This document shows positions 1-9,679 of a stretch of 64,000 nt of DNA, piece by piece. The stretch spans positions 53,931 through 117,930 of the forward strand of contig JAUYUB010000020.1 in assembly GCA_030692765.1 (NCBI GenBank), given 5' to 3'. Under the pieces are notes generated by a model, which had not been told where the DNA came from, ran no database searches, and saw only the letters and a list, made by a program, of their open reading frames with translations. The position numbers and the translations under genes were made by a program. The stretch's first letter is position 1; each line of letters starts with the position of its first letter. This DNA is from Sulfuricurvum sp. (GTDB taxonomy: Bacteria; Campylobacterota; Campylobacteria; Campylobacterales; Sulfurimonadaceae).

Positions 1-2
1 GC

Positions 3-1154
3 AGTGACGTGACAATTTATGAGCACAATTCAAGTGTCGGTAAAAAAATATTGGCGTCGGGTAATGGCCGTTGTAATATTATTAATACCACAGCCACAGC
101 AGACGATTATTTCGGAACCGACCCCCATTTTGCTACCTACGCATTGGAACAACTTCCCTTTGCTGATTTCATCGACTTCTGTCACTCAATCGGGTTATTA
201 CTGGATATTAAAGATGACGGACGCTGCTATCCATTCTCGAATGAAGCGAAAGCCGTTCTTAACGCTTTAAGCAGTGCGGTAAAAAATGCTGGAGTGAAAA
301 TCCTTATCGACACGAAAGTGACCAAGATTGAAAAAACGGGTGATCTATTCCTCATTCACGAAGATCATAATAAAACGAAATTTGATAAAGTCCTTATTGC
401 TACAGGCTCTCAAGCGGCACCACAGCTTGGGGCAACTGATGACGGTTACCGTTTTGCCGCTTCATTAGGCCACACTTTTACCCCCACTTATCCCAGCCTA
501 GTTCAACTGCATCTGAACTCAAAAATTCACCCTAAAATGGCGGGAGTTAAAACGTTTGCCGAAGTTACTTTGTATGTGAATAATAAAGAGATAGAAAAAG
601 TACAAGGGGATATTCTTTTCGCGAGCTATGGGATCTCTGGATTGGCAATCTTGGATATCAGCCAAAAAGCCTCACTTGCCCTGCTTAATCAGCAAAAAGT
701 AACGCTAAGCATCAACTTGCTTCCACGATTTAACACTCAACAGCTCAGAGATCTTCTTCATCAGCTTATTGCCGCTGTTCCTAATCACACAGTCGAAACA
801 GTACTAGGAGGATTAGTTCCTGCTAAAACGGTCGCCCATCTCTGTGAAGCAGTGCTCATCAACCCCTCAAAGATCGTATCATCACTGACACCAAAAGAGA
901 TCAGCAAGCTATTGGAGCTTATTACGAATTGGAAATTTGAAGTTATAGGGACCCATGGATTTAAACATGCAGAAGTAAGCGGTGGCGGAGTAGCAACGGC
1001 AGATGTAGATAACACAACAATGGAATCAAAATTGGTCAATGGTCTTTATTTTGCAGGGGAAGTATTGGATATTGTGGGACGACGTGGAGGGTATAATTTT
1101 AATTTCGCATGGGCGAGCGGCATGATCGCCGGTCGCCAAATGGCTAAGAAGTAA
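3..1154 (+). CDS. HI0933/YhiN-family FAD-dependent oxidoreductase, 5' end outside window
   Basis: This is the C-terminal part of a flavoprotein of the HI0933-like NAD(P)/FAD-dependent oxidoreductase family. Reading is open from the left edge, so the N-terminal dinucleotide-binding GxGxxG loop lies outside the window. The GTG at 9 is an internal valine, not a start. Visible family features are the segment GKKILASGNGRCN that follows the FAD-binding loop, the central ATGS turn, and the C-terminal GLYFAGEVLDIVG/GGYNFNFAWASG block that closes over FAD. The physiological substrate of this family is not settled. It converges with typA, leaving only 3 bases between stop codons. Confidence 0.85.
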   Translation, partial: SDVTIYEHNSSVGKKILASGNGRCNIINTTATADDYFGTDPHFATYALEQLPFADFIDFCHSIGLLLDIKDDGRCYPFSNEAKAVLNALSSAVKNAGVKILIDTKVTKIEKTGDLFLIHEDHNKTKFDKVLIATGSQAAPQLGATDDGYRFAASLGHTFTPTYPSLVQLHLNSKIHPKMAGVKTFAEVTLYVNNKEIEKVQGDILFASYGISGLAILDISQKASLALLNQQKVTLSINLLPRFNTQQLRDLLHQLIAAVPNHTVETVLGGLVPAKTVAHLCEAVLINPSKIVSSLTPKEISKLLELITNWKFEVIGTHGFKHAEVSGGGVATADVDNTTMESKLVNGLYFAGEVLDIVGRRGGYNFNFAWASGMIAGRQMAKK

Positions 1155-1157
1155 GAA

Positions 1158-2963
1158 TTACTTTTTAGCGTAACGCTTACGGTCAGTTGGATCCAACCAT
1201 TTTTTACGGATACGGATACTAAGAGGAGTTACTTCAAGAAGCTCATCATCTTCGATCCACTCTAAAGCACGCTCAAGGTTCATATCACGTGGTGGTACGA
1301 GTTTGATCGCTTCATCAGCGCCTGATGAACGGACGTTTGATTGTGCTTTTCCTTTAACTGGGTTAACATCAAGGTCATTGGTACGGCTATGCTCACCAAC
1401 GATCATCCCTTTGTAAACTTTTGTTTGAGGATTAACAAACAATACTCCACGCTCTTGCAAGTTTGCAAGGGAGAACGCCAAGGTAACCCCGTCTTCCATA
1501 GAAGTCAATGCTCCGTATTGACGGCTCTCAACACCACTTGCAGTGTATGGGCGGAACTCCAAGAAAGAGTGATTCATAACACCCTCTCCTTTTGTTTCTG
1601 TCAAGAATTGTCCACGGAAACCGATAAGTCCACGCGCAGGGATAACGAATTCAACACGTGTAAAGCCCTCACCCATTGGTACCATCGCTGTCATCTCTGC
1701 TTTACGACGGCCAAGACGCTCGATGATGCTTCCTGCAAAGTCTTGAGGAAGGTCAACAACGAGATGCTCGAATGGCTCACATTTGACCCCTTCGATTTCG
1801 CGGATGATAACTTCCGGACGTCCGATACCGAACTCGAAGCCTTCACGACGCATATTCTCTGCCAAAATAGTGATCTGCAGCTCTCCACGTCCTGAGACCT
1901 GGAATTTACCCTCACCAATGACTTCACAACGCATTGCAACATTGGTGTTCATTTCTGCTTCAAGACGCTCTTTGATCTTGTTAGAAGTAATGTGTTTCCC
2001 CTCTTGACCAGCAAGTGGAGAATCATTAACCGAGAAGAAAACGTTCAACGTAGGCTCTTCAACGTGCATTGGGTCAAGTGGCATAGGGTTGTTGGGATCA
2101 CAGATAGTATCCCCAACGTCTACGGTTTCAATACCAGCAAGGGCCACGATATCACCCGCTTCTGCGGTTTGGATTTCTGTACGGTTAAGACCCATAAATC
2201 CGATAAGTTTAGAGATTTTACCCTTAACCAATTCGCCGTCTGCTTTTGCAAGGAGGATATTATCCCCTTTTGAAATGCGTCCGTTGAAGATACGCGCAAT
2301 ACCGATTTTACCAACGTAGTTATCGTAGTCCAATGTGAAAACTTGCAACTGAGTAGCATTTTCAGCATCACCCGTAGGTTCAGGGATTTTTTCAAGGATT
2401 GTATTGAACAAACATGTGAAATCGCCATCAGGGTCAGACATATTTAGTTTTGCTATACCATCACGAGCTGCTGCATAGATAATTGGGAAATCGAGTTGAT
2501 CTTCGGTTGCATCCATTGCTACGAAAAGGTCAAATACTTCATCAACTACACGCTCAGGATCTGCTGATGGTTTGTCAATTTTGTTGATAACAACGATTGG
2601 CTTAAGACCAAGAGCAAGCATCTTCTTAACAACGAACTTAGTCTGAGGCATAACTCCTTCGTAAGCGTCAACAAGGATCAAAGCCCCGTCAACCATTTTC
2701 AATACACGCTCAACTTCTCCACCGAAATCGGCGTGGCCCGGAGTATCGATAACGTTGATTTTGTGATCACCGTAGCGAATTGCTGTATTTTTAGAAAGAA
2801 TCGTGATCCCGCGCTCTTTCTCAAGTGCGTTAGAGTCCATTGCTCTTTCATTGACCTGCTCGTGGCTGCCATACGTTCCAGATTGCTTGAGCAATCCGTC
2901 AACTAGGGTCGTTTTACCATGGTCAACGTGTGCGATGACGGCGATGTTACGAATTTTTTGCAT
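1158..2963 (-). CDS. typA: Ribosome-associated GTPase TypA/BipA
   Basis: A 601-residue translational GTPase of the BipA family, which binds 70S ribosomes and assists assembly and stress adaptation. The G domain is complete: AHVDHGKTT (G1) near residue 10, RGITI (G2) near 50, [11 protein letters not shown] (G3) near 73 and NKID (G4) near 127. EF-G-like domains and the BipA-specific C-terminal domain follow, and the length is normal for the family. The ATG at 2963 gives the canonical [17 protein letters not shown] start. It stands alone, divergent from the flagellar fliK unit. Confidence 0.97.
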   Translation of the reverse strand: MQKIRNIAVIAHVDHGKTTLVDGLLKQSGTYGSHEQVNERAMDSNALEKERGITILSKNTAIRYGDHKINVIDTPGHADFGGEVERVLKMVDGALILVDAYEGVMPQTKFVVKKMLALGLKPIVVINKIDKPSADPERVVDEVFDLFVAMDATEDQLDFPIIYAAARDGIAKLNMSDPDGDFTCLFNTILEKIPEPTGDAENATQLQVFTLDYDNYVGKIGIARIFNGRISKGDNILLAKADGELVKGKISKLIGFMGLNRTEIQTAEAGDIVALAGIETVDVGDTICDPNNPMPLDPMHVEEPTLNVFFSVNDSPLAGQEGKHITSNKIKERLEAEMNTNVAMRCEVIGEGKFQVSGRGELQITILAENMRREGFEFGIGRPEVIIREIEGVKCEPFEHLVVDLPQDFAGSIIERLGRRKAEMTAMVPMGEGFTRVEFVIPARGLIGFRGQFLTETKGEGVMNHSFLEFRPYTASGVESRQYGALTSMEDGVTLAFSLANLQERGVLFVNPQTKVYKGMIVGEHSRTNDLDVNPVKGKAQSNVRSSGADEAIKLVPPRDMNLERALEWIEDDELLEVTPLSIRIRKKWLDPTDRKRYAKK

Positions 2964-3049
2964 TGAATGTCCTTATAGATAGACCGTGATTTTCGCGAAT
3001 TATATCTTTTTAAAAGTTAAGGATGGTTTAAGTGAGTTTAATACCTTAT

Positions 3050-3067
3050 GTGGAATAACTATTGCTT
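3050..3067 (+). promoter_or_regulatory. Sigma-54 (RpoN) promoter of fliK-flgD-flgE1
   Basis: The sequence TGTGGAATAACTATTGCT has the invariant GG (3052-3053) and GC (3064-3065) dinucleotides exactly 10 bases apart, plus the TTGC box of the -12 element. RpoN drives hook genes in Campylobacterota. The element includes the TTG at 3062, which rules out that codon as the fliK start and supports the ATG at 3110. The match is read directly; activity is inferred. Confidence 0.8.
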
Positions 3068-3109
3068 GTTAATGCAATCTACTATATCTTTTGGTACAAG
3101 GATCGCATT

Positions 3110-4495
3110 ATGGTCGTACAAAGCAAAGAAAACAAAAACAATTCCTCTCTAATAGAATTATTGGGCGGATCAAACAACTCAACCAATGCGAAAAAGGGTG
3201 CTAAATCCAATGATGCGTTTGCACAGCTGCTGACAACACTCAAAGATTCTGTAAAGAGTGGGAAATCTGTAGCTAAAAAATCAGATTTTACTGCCGTTAT
3301 TGATCCTAAAAAGGATTCTTCCCTTGTAGTTAATGTGAAGTCGGCTGACATCAAGCCTATTGATACAAAAAAATTAAGTGCTCAAGGGCTGGCTGAGCTG
3401 TTAAGCGGAAAAGACGAAGAAACAAAAGTCTTTCCGAAAGAACTCGTTAACGTATTAAGCAATGATCAGGTTCATTCGCTCATTGGCAAAGCCAAAGAGT
3501 ACCTAAAAAACGCAATTATGGAAAAAGCGCCTGAACTCAAAGCTGATGAAAAAGCCATTCCTAAGACATTGATCGGGCTCGTTGAACTCGCACACAAGAT
3601 AGGTATTGATTTAAGTGAAATAACCCTCTCTACCGTGGACAAAGATTTGGCAAGTCCACTCAAAGAACTGCCAACTCCTCTGCTGACCAAGCCCTTATTA
3701 GACTTCAAAGGGCCAGTTAAAGAAGCAACTTTGGAAAATCCTAAAGGATTTGAGGCGATTATACAGCTGCTCAAAGAAGCTAAACCCGCCCAAGAAGAAG
3801 TGAAGCCCTCAAAAGAATCTAGCAAAACTCAGCCGCTTCAATCACTCCTTAAAGGTTTAGAGAAAGCGTCAGAAAGCGTAGCCGAACTCCCAAAAGAAGC
3901 TCTTAAAGAACTTCCTAAAGCGCTGATCCCTGCGGTTCACGCCGATGCGCTGAGCAACCTATTGCGTGGAAATATTGAATCAGAAACTCCTCAGACCAAA
4001 GAAGAGATCAAACCGCTCAATGAGTCGACAAAAACACATCAGCCGCTTAAAGCGGATTCACTCGAAGTAAAAGGCAAGGAAGCGGTACAAAGCATGCGTC
4101 ATTTTGCCATCGACCTCAAAGAAGCGGCAGAAAGTTATAAACCGCCTTTCACCCGCCTCACGATGAAACTCAACCCTGAGCGTTTGGGAGAAGTCGATGT
4201 AACCCTCATCCAACGCGGAAACAATGTCCATGTCACCATCCAATCCAACAATACAGCAAGCGTTGCATTTCTAGCACACAACGCAACAGAGCTCAAAGCA
4301 CAGCTTGCACAGCAGGGTGTCACAAATGCGACAATGAATTTCATGGCGGGTTCAGATAATCAACCGCAAAACCCGCAGCAGCAACAACAGCAGCAAAATC
4401 AGAATCGTTTTCGCACGTATGCTTCGCTCGAAGAACTACAACACAGCAGTGAAGAGCTAAGTGCTCTTGAAATCATCATTCCGCATTACGCGTAA
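3110..4495 (+). CDS. fliK: Flagellar hook-length control protein FliK
   Basis: A 461-residue FliK-type protein that sets hook length and triggers the export specificity switch. The N-terminal two thirds are low-complexity and rich in Lys, Glu, Ser and Pro, as usual for the secreted ruler part. The conserved C-terminal domain is seen around residues 340-430 (LTMKLNPERLGEVDVTL, then VTIQSNN and LKAQLAQQG), followed by a Gln-rich tail. The start at 3110 has AAGGAT about 7 bases upstream; an upstream TTG lies inside the sigma-54 promoter. It leads flgD and flgE1. Confidence 0.88.
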   Translation: MVVQSKENKNNSSLIELLGGSNNSTNAKKGAKSNDAFAQLLTTLKDSVKSGKSVAKKSDFTAVIDPKKDSSLVVNVKSADIKPIDTKKLSAQGLAELLSGKDEETKVFPKELVNVLSNDQVHSLIGKAKEYLKNAIMEKAPELKADEKAIPKTLIGLVELAHKIGIDLSEITLSTVDKDLASPLKELPTPLLTKPLLDFKGPVKEATLENPKGFEAIIQLLKEAKPAQEEVKPSKESSKTQPLQSLLKGLEKASESVAELPKEALKELPKALIPAVHADALSNLLRGNIESETPQTKEEIKPLNESTKTHQPLKADSLEVKGKEAVQSMRHFAIDLKEAAESYKPPFTRLTMKLNPERLGEVDVTLIQRGNNVHVTIQSNNTASVAFLAHNATELKAQLAQQGVTNATMNFMAGSDNQPQNPQQQQQQQNQNRFRTYASLEELQHSSEELSALEIIIPHYA

Positions 4496-4510
4496 CACAA
4501 GGAGAATATT

Positions 4511-5176
4511 ATGGCAATCAATTCAGTAGGAGCTAACACAGCTACCAGCACTGCCTCATCCCCGGCTGTCAATCCTAAAGGGATATTGGGCAAAGACGAT
4601 TTTCTCAAACTGTTGCTCTTGGAGCTAAAATACCAAGACCCAACGTCGCCTATGGACAGTGAAAAGATTCTGTCACAAACCTCACAGCTTGCAGGATTGG
4701 AAGCTAGTGAAAACACCAATAAAGCACTTGCAGCACTCGCTTCTTCACTGGGTGCTTCAATGCAGTTTAATGGTATTGCCGCTATTGGTAAAATAGCGGA
4801 TACAGGGAGTAATGCCGTTGCCCTGACCAAAGGTCAAAATGTTGATTTTCAACTTTATTTTCCGGATAATGTTACCACGGGGAAAATCAATATTATGGAT
4901 GTGGATGGGAAAGTCCTTCGTACCATTAAGGTGGGAGCTACTGATGCAGGTGTTGCCAAATATACCTGGGATGGAAAAGCGGATAATGGTTCTTTATTAA
5001 GTGAGGGAACTTACTACGTCGATTCAAGCTATTCTAAAGTCGATGGCTCTACAGGCACCACGCGTATTGGGCGCTATCCGATTGAATCTATCAAATTTGA
5101 CGCCGGTAAAACCCTTGCCAAACTGGGATCAAGCTACGTAGACTTTAGCTCGATCAAAGAGATTACAGGAAACTAA
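4511..5176 (+). CDS. flgD: Flagellar hook assembly scaffold FlgD
   Basis: A 221-residue hook-cap protein needed to polymerise FlgE. The N-terminal FlgD signature is clear (GKDDFLKLLLLELKYQDPTS at about 29-48), followed by the SQTSQLAGLE segment and a C-terminal FlgD Ig/Tudor-like region with a typical YTWDGKADNG turn. It follows fliK by 15 bases with AAGGAG ahead of the ATG, and is followed after one base by the first hook-type gene. The three genes read as one transcription unit. Confidence 0.93.
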   Translation: MAINSVGANTATSTASSPAVNPKGILGKDDFLKLLLLELKYQDPTSPMDSEKILSQTSQLAGLEASENTNKALAALASSLGASMQFNGIAAIGKIADTGSNAVALTKGQNVDFQLYFPDNVTTGKINIMDVDGKVLRTIKVGATDAGVAKYTWDGKADNGSLLSEGTYYVDSSYSKVDGSTGTTRIGRYPIESIKFDAGKTLAKLGSSYVDFSSIKEITGN

Positions 5177-5177
5177 C

Positions 5178-6785
5178 ATGACACAAGGATTTTATTCGGG
5201 GTTATCTGGTGTACAAACTCATCAATATGGTATTGATGTTGCCTCAGACAATCTGGCAAACGTCAATACAGTAGGTTATCGTGGGTCAAACACTGAATTT
5301 TCTTCTCTCCTTTCTTCTAAAATAGTCAGTGCTGGGGCACAAACACCTACTTCTAATGATCTTGAAGCAGGTGTAAGACTTCAAGCAACCACTATGAACA
5401 CCTCAATCGGAACGTTCATCAATACGGATCGATTTGCTGACCTTTCTATCGGTGGAAACGGATGGTTTGGTGTTACATCAGCATTGGGAAACAATAACTA
5501 TTTTACCCGTGCCGGAAATTTTGTCTTTGACGAATATCAAAAAATTCCAGGGGATGGGAACTCTTCTATAGCCAGACTTACTACCGGCGATGGGATGTAC
5601 GTTTCAGGTACAATGCTGGGTAACTATACCTATAATCCTGCTGCAGGGTCCTTTGTGGTTACCCCCGCAAACAATGTACCCCTAGCTGCTGTCAATGCAC
5701 AAGGGCCACTTGAGCTCCCTACACTTTTAACCTATCCTGCAGAACCGACTACCACAACTCAATTTGCCGGAAACCTCGGCTTTACTCCAGGAGTTCGTAC
5801 GGTCAATGAAACCGTAATCAATGCCCTTAATGAACAAAATAACCTTAACCTTATTTTTACAAAAAGTACTTCCCAGCCCACCGTTGGTACAGCATGGGAT
5901 GTTGCGGCTACCCTAAAATCTGCTGATAATCAAACAACGCACGATATTCAATCGGGACGCGTTGTATTTGCCGACAGCGGTATATTGCTGAGCTCTACTT
6001 TGTCCACGATGGATAACAACGGGACTCCACTCGTTGTCGATTCCAGTAATTATTTTACCAATGCCCATAATCTTGGACTTGCTGATGATACTCGAACGAT
6101 GAGTTCCAATGTCATCAGCGCCAACAATGATCGCAACCACCTCAAACTCGTGTTTACTCAAAGTGCTGTTCAGCCCGCCACTGGTGTTTCTTGGGATATT
6201 GCCGCAACCGTAACCACTGCCGATGGACAAACTACCTATGATACACAAACAGGACAAGCTACCTTTGGAGCATCGGGACGACTGCTAACTTCTACTCTAC
6301 CTACGATGAATAACGACGGCTCCCCTCTTGCTGTTGATTTGAGTAGTTATCTAGGGGGGATCACTTCTGCTTCAGGGGTTCCTATCAGCGTATCTTCGCA
6401 ATCCGATGGAAGCATGGGAGGAACGCTGACTAAGTACGGAATCAGTAATGACGGAACCATCATCGCCGATTTCTCCAATGGCCGTCAAAGTGCTATCGGG
6501 CGTGTAGCCGTGTACCATTTTCAAAATGAGCAAGGGCTGGAACGCAACGGTGGGACCATGTACACTCAAAGCTCCAACAGCGGAGAGCCTATTTTTTGGA
6601 CTGATCAAAACGGCAATACGATTACAGGAGCAAAAATCACCAGTGGTCAGCTGGAAAACTCCAATGTTCGTCTCGATGTAGGGCTCACTGACATGATCAT
6701 CTTGCAACGCGCCTATCAAGCCAATGCCAAAACGATAACAACTGTCGATGAGATGATCCAAAAAGCATTGCAAATGCGACGCTAA
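5178..6785 (+). CDS. Flagellar hook protein FlgE-type, first paralogue, with internal duplication
   Basis: A 535-residue protein of the FlgE/FlgF/FlgG rod-hook family. The N-terminal Flg_bb_rod helix (FYSGLSGVQTHQYGIDVASD) and the C-terminal GLTDMIILQRAYQANAKTI motif are intact. The middle holds a tandem duplication: residues about 210-297 and 309-396 align with a 99-residue offset (LNLIFTKSTSQPTVGTAWDV against LKLVFTQSAVQPATGVSWDI). Campylobacterota often carry two FlgE-like genes; this one sits with fliK and flgD, while the longer gene downstream has its own promoter. Which one builds most of the hook cannot be told from sequence. Confidence 0.88.
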   Translation: MTQGFYSGLSGVQTHQYGIDVASDNLANVNTVGYRGSNTEFSSLLSSKIVSAGAQTPTSNDLEAGVRLQATTMNTSIGTFINTDRFADLSIGGNGWFGVTSALGNNNYFTRAGNFVFDEYQKIPGDGNSSIARLTTGDGMYVSGTMLGNYTYNPAAGSFVVTPANNVPLAAVNAQGPLELPTLLTYPAEPTTTTQFAGNLGFTPGVRTVNETVINALNEQNNLNLIFTKSTSQPTVGTAWDVAATLKSADNQTTHDIQSGRVVFADSGILLSSTLSTMDNNGTPLVVDSSNYFTNAHNLGLADDTRTMSSNVISANNDRNHLKLVFTQSAVQPATGVSWDIAATVTTADGQTTYDTQTGQATFGASGRLLTSTLPTMNNDGSPLAVDLSSYLGGITSASGVPISVSSQSDGSMGGTLTKYGISNDGTIIADFSNGRQSAIGRVAVYHFQNEQGLERNGGTMYTQSSNSGEPIFWTDQNGNTITGAKITSGQLENSNVRLDVGLTDMIILQRAYQANAKTITTVDEMIQKALQMRR

Positions 6786-6787
6786 TT

Positions 6788-6805
6788 TTGGAATATTTAT
6801 TGCTT
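6788..6805 (+). promoter_or_regulatory. Sigma-54 (RpoN) promoter of flgE
   Basis: The sequence TTGGAATATTTATTGCTT places GG at 6790-6791 and GC at 6802-6803 with 10 bases between, an exact core sigma-54 match that includes TTGG and TTGC. It lies just after the stop of the preceding hook gene and about 35 bases before the flgE ATG, and closely resembles the fliK promoter. Confidence 0.82.
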
Positions 6806-6838
6806 ATAAATTATACTTTGTAACGAAAAGGAACTATC

Positions 6839-9010
6839 ATGTTACGATCACTCTTTGCGGGCGTCACCGGATTGCAAGCACACCAAATCGCGATGGACGT
6901 TGAGTCCAACAATATTGCCAACGTCAACACGATTGGATATAAGTACTCACGTGCCAATTTTTCTGATTTGCTAGCGCAAACGGCACAAATCGCTACGGCA
7001 CCGCAAGGGGATCTGGGTGGTAAAAATTCCGTTCAGATCGGATTGGGTACAACCATCAACTCCGTCACCCGTATCATGACGCAAGGCTCCATCCAAAATA
7101 CCGATAAAAATACGGACGTTGCGATTCAAGGTGATGGCTTTTTTATCGTTAGTTCAGACAGAGGAAGTACGTACAAATACAGCCGTTCCGGGGATTTCAA
7201 ATTTGATGCCGGAGGAAACTTTGTTGACAACGGCGGATTCGTCGTCCAGGGGTGGGTACGCGATCCAGCAACTGGGAAAGTGGACTCCACTGCACCAATC
7301 ACCAACATCAATATCCCGCCAGGATTGACAACACCGGCTAATCCATCAGGTGTCGTAACCCTTAAAGCCAACCTCGATTCAGGTGAAACTGTAGAAACAT
7401 TTAATCCCACCAATGAGATGGCTACCTATAACCTTGCTGATTATTTAGATTCTTTGCTTGCCGTCCCCGTAAATCCTGCTGCAGCTGCAGCAGCAGCAGC
7501 AATACGAAACGCCAACACCAATGTTTCGGAAGACATGAAGGTTATGTTTAACGAACAGGGTCGTTCGATGGTCATGCAAACTGGTCAAGGAGTTTGGGTC
7601 AGCTACAAACCTGCGACCAATATCCAAACAGTTGACGCTGATCCAGCAACAGCATTCACGTTTACTCTCAATGGAACTATCGTCAGCGGTACCACTCCTG
7701 GTACATCTGCAGCAGACAATGCGGGCTATGTTGCGCAACAAATCAATGCACAAACTGCTCTGACAGGTATTGTTGCCACTGTTGGCGCAGGTGGAGCCAT
7801 AACTCTCACCAACGACAATTCACGCGCAAGCGATCTGGATGCTACCAAAAACATTCGAATTACTGCTCTTAATGCGGGGGCTACTGCTATTGGATTGGTT
7901 GCCACTGTTGCCGATACCACCAATACTACCGCTTACAACTACACCTACGCTTCCAATGCCGTTGACTTGGCAAACGTTTTGGCACCGATTAATACCACTT
8001 TTAGAACTACAGAACAATTGCGAGTCATCATGCAAGAGCATGCACAGCTTGTAACACTTGGTGATGGCATTGCAGTCACCATAAACGATGAAGGACAGTA
8101 TAAGTTTACGAATACTAACGATGGTGATCTATTTCAAGAAGACCTCAAACTGCAAGTCACCGCCTACAGCAGTGCCGTTGGTAATATCACTGCCAATACA
8201 CGCTTTACTGAAGTGATGCAGGCAGTTGACGGTACACTTATTGAGGGAAGCACGGGAATTCGACTTTCCCAGTCTCTCAATGCCGCAACCCACTCTGCAA
8301 GTATCGATATCTACGATTCATTGGGAAGTAAACACACCCTCAAGATGGATTTTAGAAAAACCGGTGTTGATGCAGCAACAGGTGCCACATGGAGCATGAA
8401 ACTCTCTGTTCCAATACCTGGAGAGATCAATACCATCGCACCGATCAATGAAATCAACGGTCAAGTAAGTTTTGGTCCTGACGGTTCACTCTCTTCTTAT
8501 ACACCGACCAATATCAACTATACAGGAAACAATGGTTCTTCACCCAACCAAAACGTCAGTATAGACCTTGGTACTTCCAACGCCTTTGATGGAATCACCA
8601 GTTTTGACGCCAGCTCTGGAACCAGCGGTATTTCACAAGACGGTTTTCCGGGTGGAGATATCGTGGGTATCCGTATCGATCAAAGCGGTACGCTGATCGG
8701 ATCATTTTCCAACGGTCGATCCTTTGGTCTCGCACAAATCGGGATGGCAAAGTTTACCAATAACGAAGGTTTGGTTGCGGATGGCGGAAATGTTTTCTTG
8801 CAATCAGCCAACTCCGGTGATCCGATCATCGGTACGGCGGCGACTGCTGGACGCGGGTTTATGCAATCCTCGGCGCTGGAAGCCTCCAATGTTGACTTGT
8901 CCAAATCATTGACCAACCTCATCATCATTCAACGGGGTTATCAGGCCAATGGTAAAACGATTACCACATCGGATACGCTTCTAGAAACATTGCTGGGAAT
9001 TAAACGATAA
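6839..9010 (+). CDS. flgE: Flagellar hook protein FlgE
   Basis: A 723-residue major hook protein. The N-terminal rod motif (LFAGVTGLQAHQIAMDVESN) and the C-terminal SLTNLIIIQRGYQANGKTI motif form the D0 coiled core. The large middle part (about residues 150-600) is the variable surface-exposed region; such long FlgE proteins are typical of Campylobacterota. A run of eight alanines near residue 221 is encoded by alternating GCT/GCA codons. AAAAGGA precedes the ATG and a dedicated sigma-54 promoter lies 35 bases upstream, so it can be expressed apart from the fliK unit. Confidence 0.93.
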   Translation: MLRSLFAGVTGLQAHQIAMDVESNNIANVNTIGYKYSRANFSDLLAQTAQIATAPQGDLGGKNSVQIGLGTTINSVTRIMTQGSIQNTDKNTDVAIQGDGFFIVSSDRGSTYKYSRSGDFKFDAGGNFVDNGGFVVQGWVRDPATGKVDSTAPITNINIPPGLTTPANPSGVVTLKANLDSGETVETFNPTNEMATYNLADYLDSLLAVPVNPAAAAAAAAIRNANTNVSEDMKVMFNEQGRSMVMQTGQGVWVSYKPATNIQTVDADPATAFTFTLNGTIVSGTTPGTSAADNAGYVAQQINAQTALTGIVATVGAGGAITLTNDNSRASDLDATKNIRITALNAGATAIGLVATVADTTNTTAYNYTYASNAVDLANVLAPINTTFRTTEQLRVIMQEHAQLVTLGDGIAVTINDEGQYKFTNTNDGDLFQEDLKLQVTAYSSAVGNITANTRFTEVMQAVDGTLIEGSTGIRLSQSLNAATHSASIDIYDSLGSKHTLKMDFRKTGVDAATGATWSMKLSVPIPGEINTIAPINEINGQVSFGPDGSLSSYTPTNINYTGNNGSSPNQNVSIDLGTSNAFDGITSFDASSGTSGISQDGFPGGDIVGIRIDQSGTLIGSFSNGRSFGLAQIGMAKFTNNEGLVADGGNVFLQSANSGDPIIGTAATAGRGFMQSSALEASNVDLSKSLTNLIIIQRGYQANGKTITTSDTLLETLLGIKR

Positions 9011-9027
9011 TTTTTAGGAGGATAGCG

Positions 9028-9046
9028 GTCGAGGGAGAAGCTCGAC
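9028..9046 (+). other. Hairpin downstream of flgE
   Basis: GTCGAG and CTCGAC form a 6-bp stem around a 7-base loop, 17 bases after the flgE stop. There is no T-tract, so it is a weak candidate for an intrinsic terminator or a 3'-end stabilising hairpin. Confidence 0.35.
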
Positions 9047-9171
9047 GTGCTTGAAACTTAAGGAGTATACAAAGAAAATGAAAAAGCCCCTTTAACGCTG
9101 CTGATGTCAAGTGGGATGACGAAATTATGCGCCACTAAAGTAAACGAATGGTAATACAGCTATAATTGCAC

Positions 9172-9678
9172 ATGCGATGGCGAACCCTTAAAAAAACAAA
9201 ACAATCATTTCCCAATAAAAGCTCTTCTGTTGACTATGCCCCGTTTGCTTCCCGCGCACTCGCATTCTTGACCGATATTTTTATGTTAGGACTGCCTATT
9301 TCTCTGATTTTAATGACTATTTTCGGATACGATCAGATGCATACCGCAGGTGCAGTGGATGTCATCACTAACAATCAAGAAGCCCTCAAAAATTCACCAA
9401 ACCCCCTAAGTTCGATTCTCCAAATCATTTTATTTATGGCCATCACGGTAGAACTGTGGCACCGATACACGCAAACACCCGGGAAAAAGCTGGCACACAT
9501 TTGTGTTGTGGATGCCACAACGCTTAAATCTGCCCCCTACTGGAAGCTCTTTTTACGATTTATAGGCTATTTTCTCTCTTTTATCTCTATCGTTGGCTTT
9601 TTTATCGGTTTTTTCCGTAAGGACAAGCGTTGTCTACACGATCTTCTAAGCGGTACCGCCGTGATACGTGAAGTGTAA
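9172..9678 (+). CDS. RDD-family membrane protein
   Basis: About 169 residues with the RDD domain: an N-terminal Arg (PFASRALAFLTDIFMLGLP), a central helix ending in WHRYTQTPGKKLAHICVVD, and a late helix near GFFIGFFRKDKRCLHDLLSGT. Function in this family is mostly unknown, though some members act in ion transport. I chose the ATG at 9172 over the TTG at 9166. There is no Shine-Dalgarno, and a TATAAT hexamer sits at 9161-9166, so a leaderless transcript is possible. It is followed after 1 base by an MFS gene, suggesting cotranscription. Confidence 0.8.
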   Translation: MRWRTLKKTKQSFPNKSSSVDYAPFASRALAFLTDIFMLGLPISLILMTIFGYDQMHTAGAVDVITNNQEALKNSPNPLSSILQIILFMAITVELWHRYTQTPGKKLAHICVVDATTLKSAPYWKLFLRFIGYFLSFISIVGFFIGFFRKDKRCLHDLLSGTAVIREV

Positions 9679-9679
9679 T

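Noticed and set aside
1341..2319. Plus-strand ORFs within typA, and other ORFs antisense to core genes
   Set aside because: They lie antisense to or in shifted frames of well-supported genes and show no domain.
3062..3109. Upstream TTG start for fliK
   Set aside because: The TTG lies within the sigma-54 promoter, so it would not be transcribed as a start.
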